NCBI GenBank assembly: GCA_041689775.1
Contig: JBDNFP010000088.1
Location: 1 to 46,814, forward strand
Reading direction: 5' to 3'
DNA from: JBDNFP01 sp041689775
GTDB taxonomy: Bacteria > Bacteroidota > Bacteroidia > Cytophagales > Spirosomataceae
DNA length: 46,814 nucleotides
Shown: positions 17,161 to 25,420 of the stretch, one piece after another
Position numbering within the stretch: position 1 is the first letter of the stretch
Layout: each line of letters begins with the position of its first letter
Position numbers and translations under genes: made by a program
Notes under the pieces: model-generated
What the model was told of the DNA's origin: nothing
The model's database searches: none
What the model saw: the letters and a program-made list of their open reading frames with translations, nothing else

Positions 17161-19325
17161 AATAGATGACGCCAGAAGGAAGCTTCGAGCGTAGGCTCGC
17201 TGCGGTACGAAGGATTGGTTTTCCAGGTTGGGTTGGTGAACATTAGCAGGAAGGCTTTGAGTTCTTGCTTTTCTTTCACGGGGAGTTTCTTTCCTCCCGC
17301 CAGCTTTTGCAACGAACCTATTACCCCCCAGTTTTTTAGACCGTTATTGATCACCAGTTCGGCGATGCCAGCACCGGCCTGCTGTACGTCCTGTTTTTGA
17401 CGGGAGTTGAGGGTACTTACTTCTAGGTAGCCCAAAAGGCGTCCGGCCTTGGCGGTGAGTTGTTCCTGCTCGTAGGTACGCTGCTGCTGGTAGCGGGCGT
17501 TGATTTTATCCAATTCACCCGTCAGGCGGGTTTCTTTCTCTTTGAGTGGGGGCGGATCAAACCCGCTTTTCTTCACGTAAGTACGGGCTTTCTGCTGGGC
17601 GGATTTGAGGTACTCCAAGGCCTTATTCTCAAAAGGAATCGCCTTTTCGGGTTCGTAGAGCCGTAAATGTAGCTCCGACTGCCACATTTGTTCCAGCGCC
17701 ATTTTTAGCACGCTTCGGGTAGATTGCTCGTAGAAGGTATTGACTTCGCCGTCATCGTGCGAGTGTACGTATTGCTCCATCAAAGCCGCTAATGGGTCCT
17801 GTGACTCCGTGGAAGGTGCGTGATCGTGACCAGGTACTTCTACCTGCGAAGCGTGTTCTTCTTCGGTATCGTGTTTGTGCGTAAACCCATCCAACAGTGA
17901 GCCGGCATCGTCGCCCGAGGGTAGTGCCCCCCCGCCGCCAATATTTGTTTCAAATTCCTCGCCCATAAACTGCCCGTAGCGCATGCGCAGTACCTTTTGA
18001 TCAAAGCCAATTTCGTTAGAGGTACTGCTGAACTCTTTGGTGGTAATCTTTTTGCGTTTGGCAATCAGTTTTTCGGTATCAATGATGATCTGCCGTTGGC
18101 TCCGGAAGTACTCCGGCATCCGGTTAACGGCCATCGTGGCTAGTTCAGCCTCTTCTATCTCCGTGGTATCACGGTACACGATGAAGTAGGTATCCGACTT
18201 GGTAAAGTTTGCCTCTGGTTGCCGGTTGTCTACCGCCGCCCAGTAGTAGTACAGTTCATCGCCGGGTGCTAATTGCAGGGCTTTAAGGTCTAGTACCTTC
18301 GTGAGGTTGGCTTCCTTAAAGTTACCCGAACTGAGCGGAAGACGGACTTCCCGAAACTTTACGCTTTCGCCCGAGCCACGCGCAAGGGTGGCGACAATGA
18401 AAGCCTGTTGTACCCGGAAATCATCCGCTATTTTCGCAGAAACGGTGATTTTTTTCGGATCATTTAGCAGATGATAGCGGTAAAACTCCTTACTCGCCGG
18501 GGTGATTTGGGGGGGTAGATCGGGTTGGGCTTCCAGCCGGTAAAAATCAGTTTGGAGTACTAAAGAGTCTTCCCGGTAGGCTTTGAGGGAATATAGGCCG
18601 GAGCGACTCAGTCGGTCGCTGTATTCAAACTGCCCGTTTACTTCCCGAAAAGCTGCTTCCTGATTGCGGGTATCGGCCAAGCGAAGTGAAAGTCCAAGGG
18701 AGTTGAGCAAATCAACCCGCCAGGTGATCTTCGATCCGGATAGTGCCGAGATATTAAGGTCGGCCGTTTCGGTAGCCGGAAGGCCCGAGTAGGCCGGCGG
18801 TTGAATGTATACCCGCATACTTTTTACCCCGATGGATAGCCGCTGTTTTACCTCGGTAATCATCATTTGACTCGTAAGGTTACGGATTTCGGTTGGTTCA
18901 GAGGTGAGGTAAGGAATTCCCCAGCGCAACAGGAAGGCGACCGCTAGTAGTAAACCGTAGGGCCAAAGCCGGGCAAAAAGTACTCGGGGTGCAGGTTGGG
19001 CCGCTACCTGCTCGTACAATCGTTCTAGTTGAAGTTGTTCGGCGAGGTTGGGTTGTGCCTCATCGAGTAGTGCCAAACTATATTCCGTGCCCTGTACCTT
19101 TTGATGGATTAGACGCAAGGCCTCTTGCTTTTTGGATTGGTAGAGTTGAGTACCCAGCACGCCCGCGGCTAACCCAAGTACCGCCGCGCCTAGTTGAAGT
19201 AGTACACTATCCGTCACGGCCGAAACAAGTACAAACGCCGCTGCACCTAAGAGCAGACAGCGCAGCAGGGCGTTGGCGTAGAGTTGGTATTGTACGGAGG
19301 AAATAAGGCGTTTCAGTTCTTTCAT
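17157..19325 (-). CDS. DUF4175-like membrane protein of the MoxR cluster
   Basis: A 722-aa protein from ATG 19325, chosen because it overlaps the upstream stop codon (ATGA); an upstream in-frame start at 19361 would add 12 residues. Two helices lie near the N-terminus (about 22-60), followed by a cytoplasmic helical stretch and a third helix (LWPYGLLLAVAFLLRWGIPY, about 117-136). The periplasmic part contains MRVYIQPPAYSGLPATETAD, typical of DUF4175 proteins. A His/Asp/Glu-rich segment (about 475-520: HKHDTEEEHASQ, HDHAPSTESQD, YVHSHDDGEV) could bind metal. The C-terminal third is coiled-coil and tetratricopeptide-like (LEYLKSAQQKARTYVKKS). Bacteroidota keep this gene with moxR, DUF58 and BatA-type genes. 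The biochemical role is unknown; it is probably a structural part of a membrane complex. Confidence 0.75.
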   Translation of the reverse strand: MKELKRLISSVQYQLYANALLRCLLLGAAAFVLVSAVTDSVLLQLGAAVLGLAAGVLGTQLYQSKKQEALRLIHQKVQGTEYSLALLDEAQPNLAEQLQLERLYEQVAAQPAPRVLFARLWPYGLLLAVAFLLRWGIPYLTSEPTEIRNLTSQMMITEVKQRLSIGVKSMRVYIQPPAYSGLPATETADLNISALSGSKITWRVDLLNSLGLSLRLADTRNQEAAFREVNGQFEYSDRLSRSGLYSLKAYREDSLVLQTDFYRLEAQPDLPPQITPASKEFYRYHLLNDPKKITVSAKIADDFRVQQAFIVATLARGSGESVKFREVRLPLSSGNFKEANLTKVLDLKALQLAPGDELYYYWAAVDNRQPEANFTKSDTYFIVYRDTTEIEEAELATMAVNRMPEYFRSQRQIIIDTEKLIAKRKKITTKEFSSTSNEIGFDQKVLRMRYGQFMGEEFETNIGGGGALPSGDDAGSLLDGFTHKHDTEEEHASQVEVPGHDHAPSTESQDPLAALMEQYVHSHDDGEVNTFYEQSTRSVLKMALEQMWQSELHLRLYEPEKAIPFENKALEYLKSAQQKARTYVKKSGFDPPPLKEKETRLTGELDKINARYQQQRTYEQEQLTAKAGRLLGYLEVSTLNSRQKQDVQQAGAGIAELVINNGLKNWGVIGSLQKLAGGKKLPVKEKQELKAFLLMFTNPTWKTNPSYRSEPTLEASFWRHLL

Positions 19326-20509
19326 GCGTTTCGGGTAAGGGCAATGCCTCGTTCTATACAAACCAAAACAAGGAGGACGATAAAAAAGATGCGCTGCGTA
19401 GTGGCGGATGATTCACCGGACGTACGCTTCGTGGGCTTGTTGTAGAGGGCGGTTAACTCGGTTTCGGTTAACGGTGCCAAATCTCCATTTAAGCCGATAT
19501 GATCCAGAATGTGTTGCCCCAGCCATTCCGGGAGTCGTCCGGTAGCTACCATCGATGATGTTTGGGGGGTGAGTGGTTCGGGAGTATACACTACGTTGGG
19601 TTGGGCAGAGAACCCCGTTTGTCCGGTCACTACGTACAACGTACCGGGCTGCGGTGTAGCCGGAGCAAGGTTGGTTATGCTTACGTCAGCCATTTTTTGC
19701 GCTCCTACGTTTAGTTCCAAACCATATACTTCCGAAAAAGCCCGCAAGGCGGCTTCTACGGTTTTTCGTTCATCCGGGTTTTTTAAATCCAGGTGTATAC
19801 GGAGAGGGCCCGTTCCTACCGGTCCGGAGGTGAAGGTTACGCCTGCATCCGTGGTACCTACCCGAAGGCGGTTATTGGCATTGATGTACAACTTTTGGTT
19901 ATCAGCGACGACTCGATACGGCCGGATAGCCCGGCTCACGGTATCTGGTACCGAATGCAACTCAAATTCAATTGGTGTTTGGATGAAGGGTAGTGGGGTT
20001 ATCCTACGAGAGTTTTTGACGTAAAGATGCAGCTCAACGCCATCGCGGCTGAGTTGATTCATGCTCTTTTGGAGTAAAGGACCTGACAATAAAGTACCAT
20101 CGGTAGCGGGAGGGGTAAGCTCGTCGGCCGGGGAAAGCGCAGGCGTCAGCCAATAGATAGCCTCTCCTTCGTTTTGGGCTTCTTTCAATTCAAAGCGGTA
20201 ATTGTCTACCACAAAAGTATCAGGTTGCACCAGATGCACCTTTTGTAAAGTAGCAGAAGCCGCATTAAGCTTGAATAAAGGCTCACTTAGTAGGAAGGCC
20301 AGCGTAATCAGGATCAGGCAGCGGAGTGCCAGTAGGAGTAGTTGGTCGAGGTGTAAACCCCGTTGTGGTTGTTGACTTTTTTCCAGTAACCACTGCGTAG
20401 CGGCCCAGGCAATCACCTTGCCTTTTTTTTGGTGCCAGAAATGGATCGCAATCGGAATTGCCACGGCCAATGTACCCCATAGTAAAGCGGGCTGCAAAAA
20501 CTCCATCAT
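19322..20509 (-). CDS. BatA-like membrane protein (aerotolerance regulator N-terminal domain)
   Basis: A 395-aa protein. The first 80 residues (MMEFLQPALLWGTLAVAIPI, then AIHFWHQKKGKVIAWAATQW and a second helix near 57-75) are the double-membrane-spanning domain known as the BatA N-terminal domain. The periplasmic part has no von Willebrand MIDAS motif (DxSxS), so it is not the VWA form. A last helix lies near residues 371-388 (IFFIVLLVLVCIERGIAL). The ATG at 20507-20509 overlaps the DUF58 stop codon, and its own stop overlaps the next start: a run of three ATGA couplings. The function in stress tolerance or envelope assembly is inferred from the cluster. Confidence 0.82.
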   Translation of the reverse strand: MMEFLQPALLWGTLAVAIPIAIHFWHQKKGKVIAWAATQWLLEKSQQPQRGLHLDQLLLLALRCLILITLAFLLSEPLFKLNAASATLQKVHLVQPDTFVVDNYRFELKEAQNEGEAIYWLTPALSPADELTPPATDGTLLSGPLLQKSMNQLSRDGVELHLYVKNSRRITPLPFIQTPIEFELHSVPDTVSRAIRPYRVVADNQKLYINANNRLRVGTTDAGVTFTSGPVGTGPLRIHLDLKNPDERKTVEAALRAFSEVYGLELNVGAQKMADVSITNLAPATPQPGTLYVVTGQTGFSAQPNVVYTPEPLTPQTSSMVATGRLPEWLGQHILDHIGLNGDLAPLTETELTALYNKPTKRTSGESSATTQRIFFIVLLVLVCIERGIALTRNA

Positions 20510-21372
20510 ACCTTTCGTTTGGCTAAGAAGTTTCGGATTACTACCGCAATGGGGTCACTCAATCGGGCCCGGATCAGATGCACGTGCGGTATGCGGAGCG
20601 CATCGTCAAGGTTTTGGAGGTAGGTCGTGGCATTTTGCCGGAAAGTATCCCGTACAGCATCGGCGTCAAGCTCTACTTCACGGCCCGTTTCCAGATCCTT
20701 GAAATGGTAAAAGCCTTTCAGGTTAAAATCTATTTCCTGATCGCCCAGAATCTGAAAAATAACAACTTCCCGATGCGGGTTAGCCACGCTCTTGATCAGG
20801 TTGAGCCATTCTTCATTTACTTGCAAGAAATCGGTCGCCATCACCAGCATTTCTTTGCGCCGGGCATAAAACTCCGGGAAAGCGGCGGTATCGTTGCGCC
20901 ATTCTCCGCTCGCTTCGGCCTTTTCCAGTCCAAAGAGAATTTTTTGAAACGACTGCTTTCCGGCGGTGACGAGGGTCTGCAGATCGCCGTTTTGTAAAGT
21001 ATACAGGCTCATGGCGTCACCCTGACGGTAGCCGAGGTAAGCAAGCGAGGCTAGCAGGATTTGGGTGTATTGTAAACGAGATACCGGCCCTTCGGCATAG
21101 TTCATGGAGCCGGACAGATCCAGCAGAAACCGGATGTGCAGGCTACTTTCGGTAGCGGACTCGCGTACCTGATGCTTGCCCGTGCGGGCGTAGAGTTTCC
21201 AGTCGATGCGCTTGGGGTCGTCGCCGGGTTCGTAGTGGCGGTACTGCTCAAACTCCGTTCCGGCCCCCGATCGCCTACTGCCGTGTATACCCAGCCATAG
21301 CTCGTCACTCACCACTTTTCCGGCGAGTTGGAGGTTGTTGAGTTTCAGTAAGTCGTTTGCCAGGTGGGCCAT
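20506..21372 (-). CDS. DUF58 domain protein (VWA-like partner of MoxR ATPase)
   Basis: A 288-aa soluble protein. It shows the DUF58 signature GTEFEQYRHYEPGDDPKRID (about residues 38-57) followed by WKLYARTGKHQVRES, then a VWA-like fold with the metal-site motif LDLSGSM (about 88-94). DUF58 proteins are usual partners of MoxR AAA ATPases, which are thought to remodel or insert metal into client proteins. Here the MoxR gene lies about 1 kb upstream, with an exonuclease gene and a small ORF between them, instead of directly adjacent. The stop codon overlaps the BatA-like start. Confidence 0.88.
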   Translation of the reverse strand: MAHLANDLLKLNNLQLAGKVVSDELWLGIHGSRRSGAGTEFEQYRHYEPGDDPKRIDWKLYARTGKHQVRESATESSLHIRFLLDLSGSMNYAEGPVSRLQYTQILLASLAYLGYRQGDAMSLYTLQNGDLQTLVTAGKQSFQKILFGLEKAEASGEWRNDTAAFPEFYARRKEMLVMATDFLQVNEEWLNLIKSVANPHREVVIFQILGDQEIDFNLKGFYHFKDLETGREVELDADAVRDTFRQNATTYLQNLDDALRIPHVHLIRARLSDPIAVVIRNFLAKRKV

Positions 21373-21455
21373 GTGGGTTTTGTGTATTTTGCTTTAATAA
21401 CGTGGGTTAGCTAATTAGGACAAGTCTTTACGAGTATTTTTCCCAGTATGAGGTA

Positions 21456-22028
21456 TCAAAAGTACCCTTGATTTTTAAGTTCAAAAAAGCACTCGGCGGT
21501 GGCAAGCATATCTGCCTGTGCGTCATGCATACCTTTAATGGGTTTATTCATCAAAAGTCGATACAGTTCATCCAACCGAACGGGTGCGCCATTGATGGTG
21601 ATCTTTTTGCTTGCGTTCATGGTGCATAAGAGAGGAGTAGATGCAAACTCCGCTACTTGCTCTGCCCGCATGAATCCAGTCCGTACCAGCTCCGCTCCAA
21701 TGACCCCAAAATCCAGATCAATGTTATGCCCCACCCATGCGTCTGCCCGTTTGATGTCCGCTTGGAGTAGCTGCAGTACCTCGACCAGCAGTTTTCCTTC
21801 GCGTTCGGCTCTTTCTTGTGTGATGCCATGAATGCGCTGCGCTACCCTGTTCCACGGGTAACCATCGGGTTTTACCAGAAGGTAATGATAGGATAGCTGA
21901 TGGCCTTGCTCATTGTATACCCCCCAAGCTACCGAAATCAGACGGGGCCAATTGCTCAGGTCCGTAATGGGTACATGGTATGACTGAGGTAATCCATTGG
22001 TTTCCGAATCAAGAATCAAGTAGTTCAT
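21456..22028 (-). CDS. DnaQ-like 3'-5' exonuclease (DEDDh)
   Basis: A 190-aa RNase H-fold exonuclease. Motif ExoI is LILDSETNG (Asp7, Glu9). ExoII is VGHNIDLDFGVIGAEL (Asp near 105). ExoIII is GMHDAQADMLATAE, with the His-Asp pair spaced as in the DEDDh subfamily. Like DnaQ epsilon or ExoX it should remove nucleotides from 3' ends. It carries no polymerase-binding tail, so it is likely a stand-alone repair or RNA-trimming nuclease. It lies inside the MoxR-DUF58 cluster, 83 bases before DUF58. The ATG gives MNYLILDSE, directly at the first motif, so the start is secure. Confidence 0.87.
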   Translation of the reverse strand: MNYLILDSETNGLPQSYHVPITDLSNWPRLISVAWGVYNEQGHQLSYHYLLVKPDGYPWNRVAQRIHGITQERAEREGKLLVEVLQLLQADIKRADAWVGHNIDLDFGVIGAELVRTGFMRAEQVAEFASTPLLCTMNASKKITINGAPVRLDELYRLLMNKPIKGMHDAQADMLATAECFFELKNQGYF

Positions 22029-22157
22029 AGGGGGGAATTTGTTCCTGTCGTAGGGGTAGGTACATTAACGAATATACTGAATTTATTCTTTGCCACTTTT
22101 CCCGCGAGGTGATTCAGTGAATTGTTGGCAGGGTGGTTCATCCATTTCTTAATGCGC

Positions 22158-22286
22158 TCAATACTCATCCTCCCACCCTTTTACATCAACATCAGAATAG
22201 TCCTGCAAGAGTTCTATATTTTCCTCGCTAGCCATCCGATACTCATCTGAAAGGTCGTCGGGTACATTAAGTTGATTGGTTGTCAT
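22158..22286 (-). CDS. Small acidic ORF, 42 aa, unknown
   Basis: An ATG-started frame encoding MTTNQLNVPDDLSDEYRMAS and ending DVDVKGWEDEY. It is strongly acidic, with no membrane segment. It fills part of the 380-base gap between the moxR and exonuclease genes on the same strand. Short acidic proteins of this look in Bacteroidota are sometimes antitoxin-like, but no toxin is adjacent. I infer it may be real from its composition and position only. Confidence 0.4.
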   Translation of the reverse strand: MTTNQLNVPDDLSDEYRMASEENIELLQDYSDVDVKGWEDEY

Positions 22287-22408
22287 CGGTATTTTTTTTG
22301 CCCAATATTTTGAAATGATAACGATTAAAAATAAAATTACTTAGTGCTTTATACGGTGGCTATGATAGTGCCTTTCCGATGGATAGCCTATATAAAGTGC
22401 AACGCTCC

Positions 22409-23404
22409 CTACACCTTCACCGCTTTTATCAACTCCCCAATCACCCGATCCGTGGTAATACCCTCGGCTTCGGCTTTAAAGTTAAGAGCAATACGGTGCC
22501 GCAGGATGGGATAAGCCAACGTGTAAATATCCTCAGGTATGACGGCAAAGCGGCCGTTTAGCACGGCGTTGGCTTTGGCGCATAGTACGAGTGCCTGCCC
22601 CGCACGTGGCCCGGCCCCCCAATCGCACCACTGCTTCACGAAATCGGAGGGACTGCCTTGCGGACGCGAGGCCCGTACGAAACGGTTGATGTATCCAATC
22701 AGCTCATCACCGATATGTACCTGCCGGGTCAGTAGCTGCAAATCGATAATGTCCTGATCGGTGAGGATGGTCTTCAGGATCGGTTTTGCAGTACCGGTGG
22801 TACTTTTCAACACGTTTAGTTCTTCCTGCTCCGAGGGATAGTCTAGCTTGACGTACAACAGAAAACGATCCAGTTGCGCTTCGGGCAGCGGATAGGTACC
22901 CGCCTGCTCAATGGGGTTTTGGGTAGCTATGATGAGAAACGGCTTCGGGAGCGCGTAGTCCGTTCCGGCGTAGGTTACCCTGCCTTCCTGCATCGCTTCC
23001 AACAGGGCGGCTTGTGTTTTGGGCGGGGTTCGGTTGATCTCGTCGGCCAGTACTACGTGCGCAAAGAGCGGCCCTTTATTGAACTTAAAGAACTTTTTGC
23101 CGGTTTCGTGATCCTCTTCCAGAATCTCCGTGCCCACGATATCGCCGGGCATGAGGTCGGGTGTAAACTGTACCCGTTTAAAACTCATATCCAATGTTTC
23201 GGACATAGTCTTGACCATCAAGGTTTTGGCTAGTCCTGGTACCCCTTCCAGCAGGCAGTGCCCTCCGGCGAGGAGCGCAATAAGGATTTCACTGATCGCC
23301 TCCTGCTGCCCTATGATAATTTTACCAATTTCCTGCCGCAAGGCGGGGAGTTTAGCTACTAATGCTTTATAATGACTTAAATCTGTCGTCGCGGTAGTAT
23401 TCAA
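22409..23404 (-). CDS. MoxR family AAA+ ATPase
   Basis: A 331-aa AAA+ ATPase. Walker A is LLEGVPGLAKT (about residues 51-61), Walker B is VVLADEINRTPPKTQ (about 117-131), and sensor 1 is LIIATQNPIEQAGTYPLPEA. The arginine-finger region and the C-terminal AAA lid (WGAGPRAGQALVLCAKANAV) are all MoxR hallmarks. The only plausible starts are a TTG at 23402-23404 or an ATT three codons further up, because there is no in-frame ATG before the ATPase core. It would energise the DUF58/BatA-type complex encoded downstream. A 42-aa ORF and an exonuclease gene separate it from DUF58. Confidence 0.92.
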   Translation of the reverse strand: MNTTATTDLSHYKALVAKLPALRQEIGKIIIGQQEAISEILIALLAGGHCLLEGVPGLAKTLMVKTMSETLDMSFKRVQFTPDLMPGDIVGTEILEEDHETGKKFFKFNKGPLFAHVVLADEINRTPPKTQAALLEAMQEGRVTYAGTDYALPKPFLIIATQNPIEQAGTYPLPEAQLDRFLLYVKLDYPSEQEELNVLKSTTGTAKPILKTILTDQDIIDLQLLTRQVHIGDELIGYINRFVRASRPQGSPSDFVKQWCDWGAGPRAGQALVLCAKANAVLNGRFAVIPEDIYTLAYPILRHRIALNFKAEAEGITTDRVIGELIKAVKV

Positions 23405-23451
23405 CTGATGAATGTCTGATTGAGTAAATAGATAAGAACAAAATAGTGGGG

Positions 23452-23898
23452 CTATTTATCCAAAAGCCTCCGGTGATAGTTGATTTGTCCCAAATGATAC
23501 GCCAAATGCGTAGAAAGATGAATAAGGAAATACTCTGTTGAAACCACTTTTTCAAAGATTTGGAGAGTGGCATCGGCCTTTAATTGCTCCTCGGTAATGT
23601 TATCGAGGGTTTTGTCAACGATGCTTGCCGTTTCTATAATTTGCTCAACAAGGACCGCACGGGGAATATGTGTTGCTGAAAATTCGAGATCTCTGTTTCT
23701 AATATAGCCCGATGCTCCAAGTTCGGCTCCGATATAGGTATTCAGATTTCCGATCAAATGCAAACAAAGGTTCCCCGCCGAGTTTTCAATAGTTTTCTCG
23801 ACGAGCCACATGGAGTCTTCCTGATTGTATTGCTCAATTTCCTGTTTTAACTTGTTAAGATCCCGTTTGAATAGGGATTTTAATGTATCAATTAGCAT
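23452..23898 (-). CDS. DinB-like (DUF1572-type) four-helix protein
   Basis: A 148-aa all-helical protein. His residues in NLCLHLIGNLN (about 48) and in LIHLSTHLAYHLGQINYHRR (about 124-143) form the triad that binds a divalent metal in the DinB/YfiT fold. Members include bacillithiol- or mycothiol-dependent transferases and many of unknown function. It sits 47 bases before moxR and 49 bases after the DUF4159 gene on the same strand, so it may be co-transcribed with the cluster, but its content gives no mechanistic link. Confidence 0.75.
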   Translation of the reverse strand: MLIDTLKSLFKRDLNKLKQEIEQYNQEDSMWLVEKTIENSAGNLCLHLIGNLNTYIGAELGASGYIRNRDLEFSATHIPRAVLVEQIIETASIVDKTLDNITEEQLKADATLQIFEKVVSTEYFLIHLSTHLAYHLGQINYHRRLLDK

Positions 23899-23947
23899 AG
23901 TTGTAGTATTGAAAAGTGCTCGTCTGAATTCATCAATTATTCTATTA

Positions 23948-24565
23948 TCAGGCAGTTAGCGCATACATAATAATATTGACCCCAAACTTGGTATTGTCCT
24001 GGGCCAGAAAGCGCTTGTTACGAAAGTCGTAGTCCCACTCGCAACCGTAATCCTTGTTGCTGTACAAAACGCCGATCCGTCCGTTGATAATGACGGCTTT
24101 GAGGTAATCATGCACTAAATCATCGCCCCAGCCATTCAGCTCGAATGAAGTGGTGGGTGGCCCTTCCTTGAACTCAAAAAAACAGGAATAAATGGGATGA
24201 TCATTCGGGATTTTCTGCAAAGCTTTTAGTCCGAAAGTACGGCTCATTTCCTGCTCGAAGGATTTGGCAAAGAGGCCGTCGATGTCGTGGTTGCAGTCGT
24301 CCACGAATACGAAGCCGCCATTCTGCACGTACTGCCGGAAGGAGTCCCGCTCCGGGGTGGAGAATTCTACGAGTTTATGACCACTTAGGTAGCAAAACGG
24401 ACTCTTGAAAATCTCCGGACCACCCAACTGCACCGTTTTCTCCTTTTCATCTACGGGTAGCGTGGTGTACTCAATTAGCGAATGCAGGATATTAGACGGC
24501 ATGCGCTGATCGGTATCCCAATCGCCGGAAGTGTATTGAAGTCGGGTAAAAATAAAAGGTTTCAT
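23948..24565 (-). CDS. DUF4159 domain protein
   Basis: A 205-aa protein. FTRLQYTSGDWDTDQRMPSN (residues 6-25) and FVFVDDCNHDIDGLFAKSF (about 84-102) are the marks of DUF4159, a Rossmann-like domain found as a stand-alone protein or as the C-terminus of BatA-type proteins. There is no signal peptide here, although many relatives are exported. The location upstream of moxR on the same strand fits its usual membership of the MoxR/BatA gene set. Function unknown. An AGCGGCCGTCGGCTACCGG repeat fragment lies just upstream of the start. Confidence 0.8.
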   Translation of the reverse strand: MKPFIFTRLQYTSGDWDTDQRMPSNILHSLIEYTTLPVDEKEKTVQLGGPEIFKSPFCYLSGHKLVEFSTPERDSFRQYVQNGGFVFVDDCNHDIDGLFAKSFEQEMSRTFGLKALQKIPNDHPIYSCFFEFKEGPPTTSFELNGWGDDLVHDYLKAVIINGRIGVLYSNKDYGCEWDYDFRNKRFLAQDNTKFGVNIIMYALTA

Positions 24566-24653
24566 GCGTGGCGGTCGGTTAGCGGCCGTCGGCTACCGGC
24601 TTTGTAAAATGTTGTTAATTGGTGATGAAGCAAACCTAAAATCTCTACCATCA

Positions 24654-25325
24654 CTAGTTTAGTAGAAGCTCCTGTAAGGCTTCCATGTTGGCTTTTTTAT
24701 CAAAAATAGCCTTTACTGGAATTTTAAAGCCGGGCACGCTCAGCGCCGAGAGTGTATGATCCTGATCTTCATACAGTACCGCAACATTGGCAAACGCCAT
24801 GGTTGCCTCATCTAATTGATACTGCTCCACGGCTTTCCGAACCGGATCAATAATCCAGTATTCTAGCACACCGTGGGCTGCATAATCTTCAAATTTAACC
24901 CCCCGATCCCGTCCGGTGGTGCTTCTTGATAAGACCTCCACAATCAGATTGGGAGCCGGGTGCTCCATTTGATCGTCTTCAAACGAAGCGGCAGTGTCTG
25001 CATTCCAGTAGCAAATATCCGGTTCATAATCGTTTCGACTTAGGCCAACGATCGCTTTTTCGGAATCTACGGCACCTATATCGTGCTTTTGAACGTATAC
25101 CCGCAAGAGAATCATCAAATTTTGTGTAGCATCCAAATGCTGCCGTTTGACGGGCGAGTGCATGATGGTTTCGCCGTTGATAAACTCGGCTTTTACATCA
25201 TCGGTAAGCCACTCCCGAAACGCCCGCCGTCGGTTGGCCTCATCGGCCAATATAGCCTGCGCCCGCTCAATGACAAGCTTGGCATCGGGAGCTTCCAAAA
25301 GATTATTTACCCGGTTCTCGAACAT
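24654..25325 (-). CDS. Uma2 family endonuclease-like protein (DUF820)
   Basis: A 223-aa PD-(D/E)XK-fold protein. FINGETIMHSPVKRQH (about 48-63) gives the first acidic residue, RNDYEPDICYWN (about 95-106) the Asp, and PNLIVEVLSRSTTGRDRGVK (about 124-143) the Glu and following Lys/Arg. EYWIIDPVRKAVEQYQ is the usual Uma2 C-terminal strand. The family is abundant in Cytophagales and cyanobacteria; most members have no known target and may be remnants or passengers of mobile DNA. The gene is monocistronic, with a long perfect inverted repeat just upstream (25358-25405). Confidence 0.85.
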   Translation of the reverse strand: MFENRVNNLLEAPDAKLVIERAQAILADEANRRRAFREWLTDDVKAEFINGETIMHSPVKRQHLDATQNLMILLRVYVQKHDIGAVDSEKAIVGLSRNDYEPDICYWNADTAASFEDDQMEHPAPNLIVEVLSRSTTGRDRGVKFEDYAAHGVLEYWIIDPVRKAVEQYQLDEATMAFANVAVLYEDQDHTLSALSVPGFKIPVKAIFDKKANMEALQELLLN

Positions 25326-25357
25326 AGGGTGCTACGATTTATTACTGCTTAAATTTA

Positions 25358-25405
25358 ACGAAAATTACACGAAAAGCACTTTTGCGGCGCTCGTGTAATT
25401 TTCGT
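25358..25405. terminator. Perfect 15-bp inverted repeat, probable terminator of the first PmbA gene
   Basis: ACGAAAATTACACGA (25358-25372) pairs perfectly with TCGTGTAATTTTCGT (25391-25405) around an 18-base loop. On the minus strand it lies 16 bases after the pmbA-like stop codon. The stem is A/T-rich and followed by TTAAATTT, so it may equally be one of the dispersed Bacteroidota repeats built on similar words. Confidence 0.6.
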
Positions 25406-25420
25406 CTTTTCTTTATTTAG

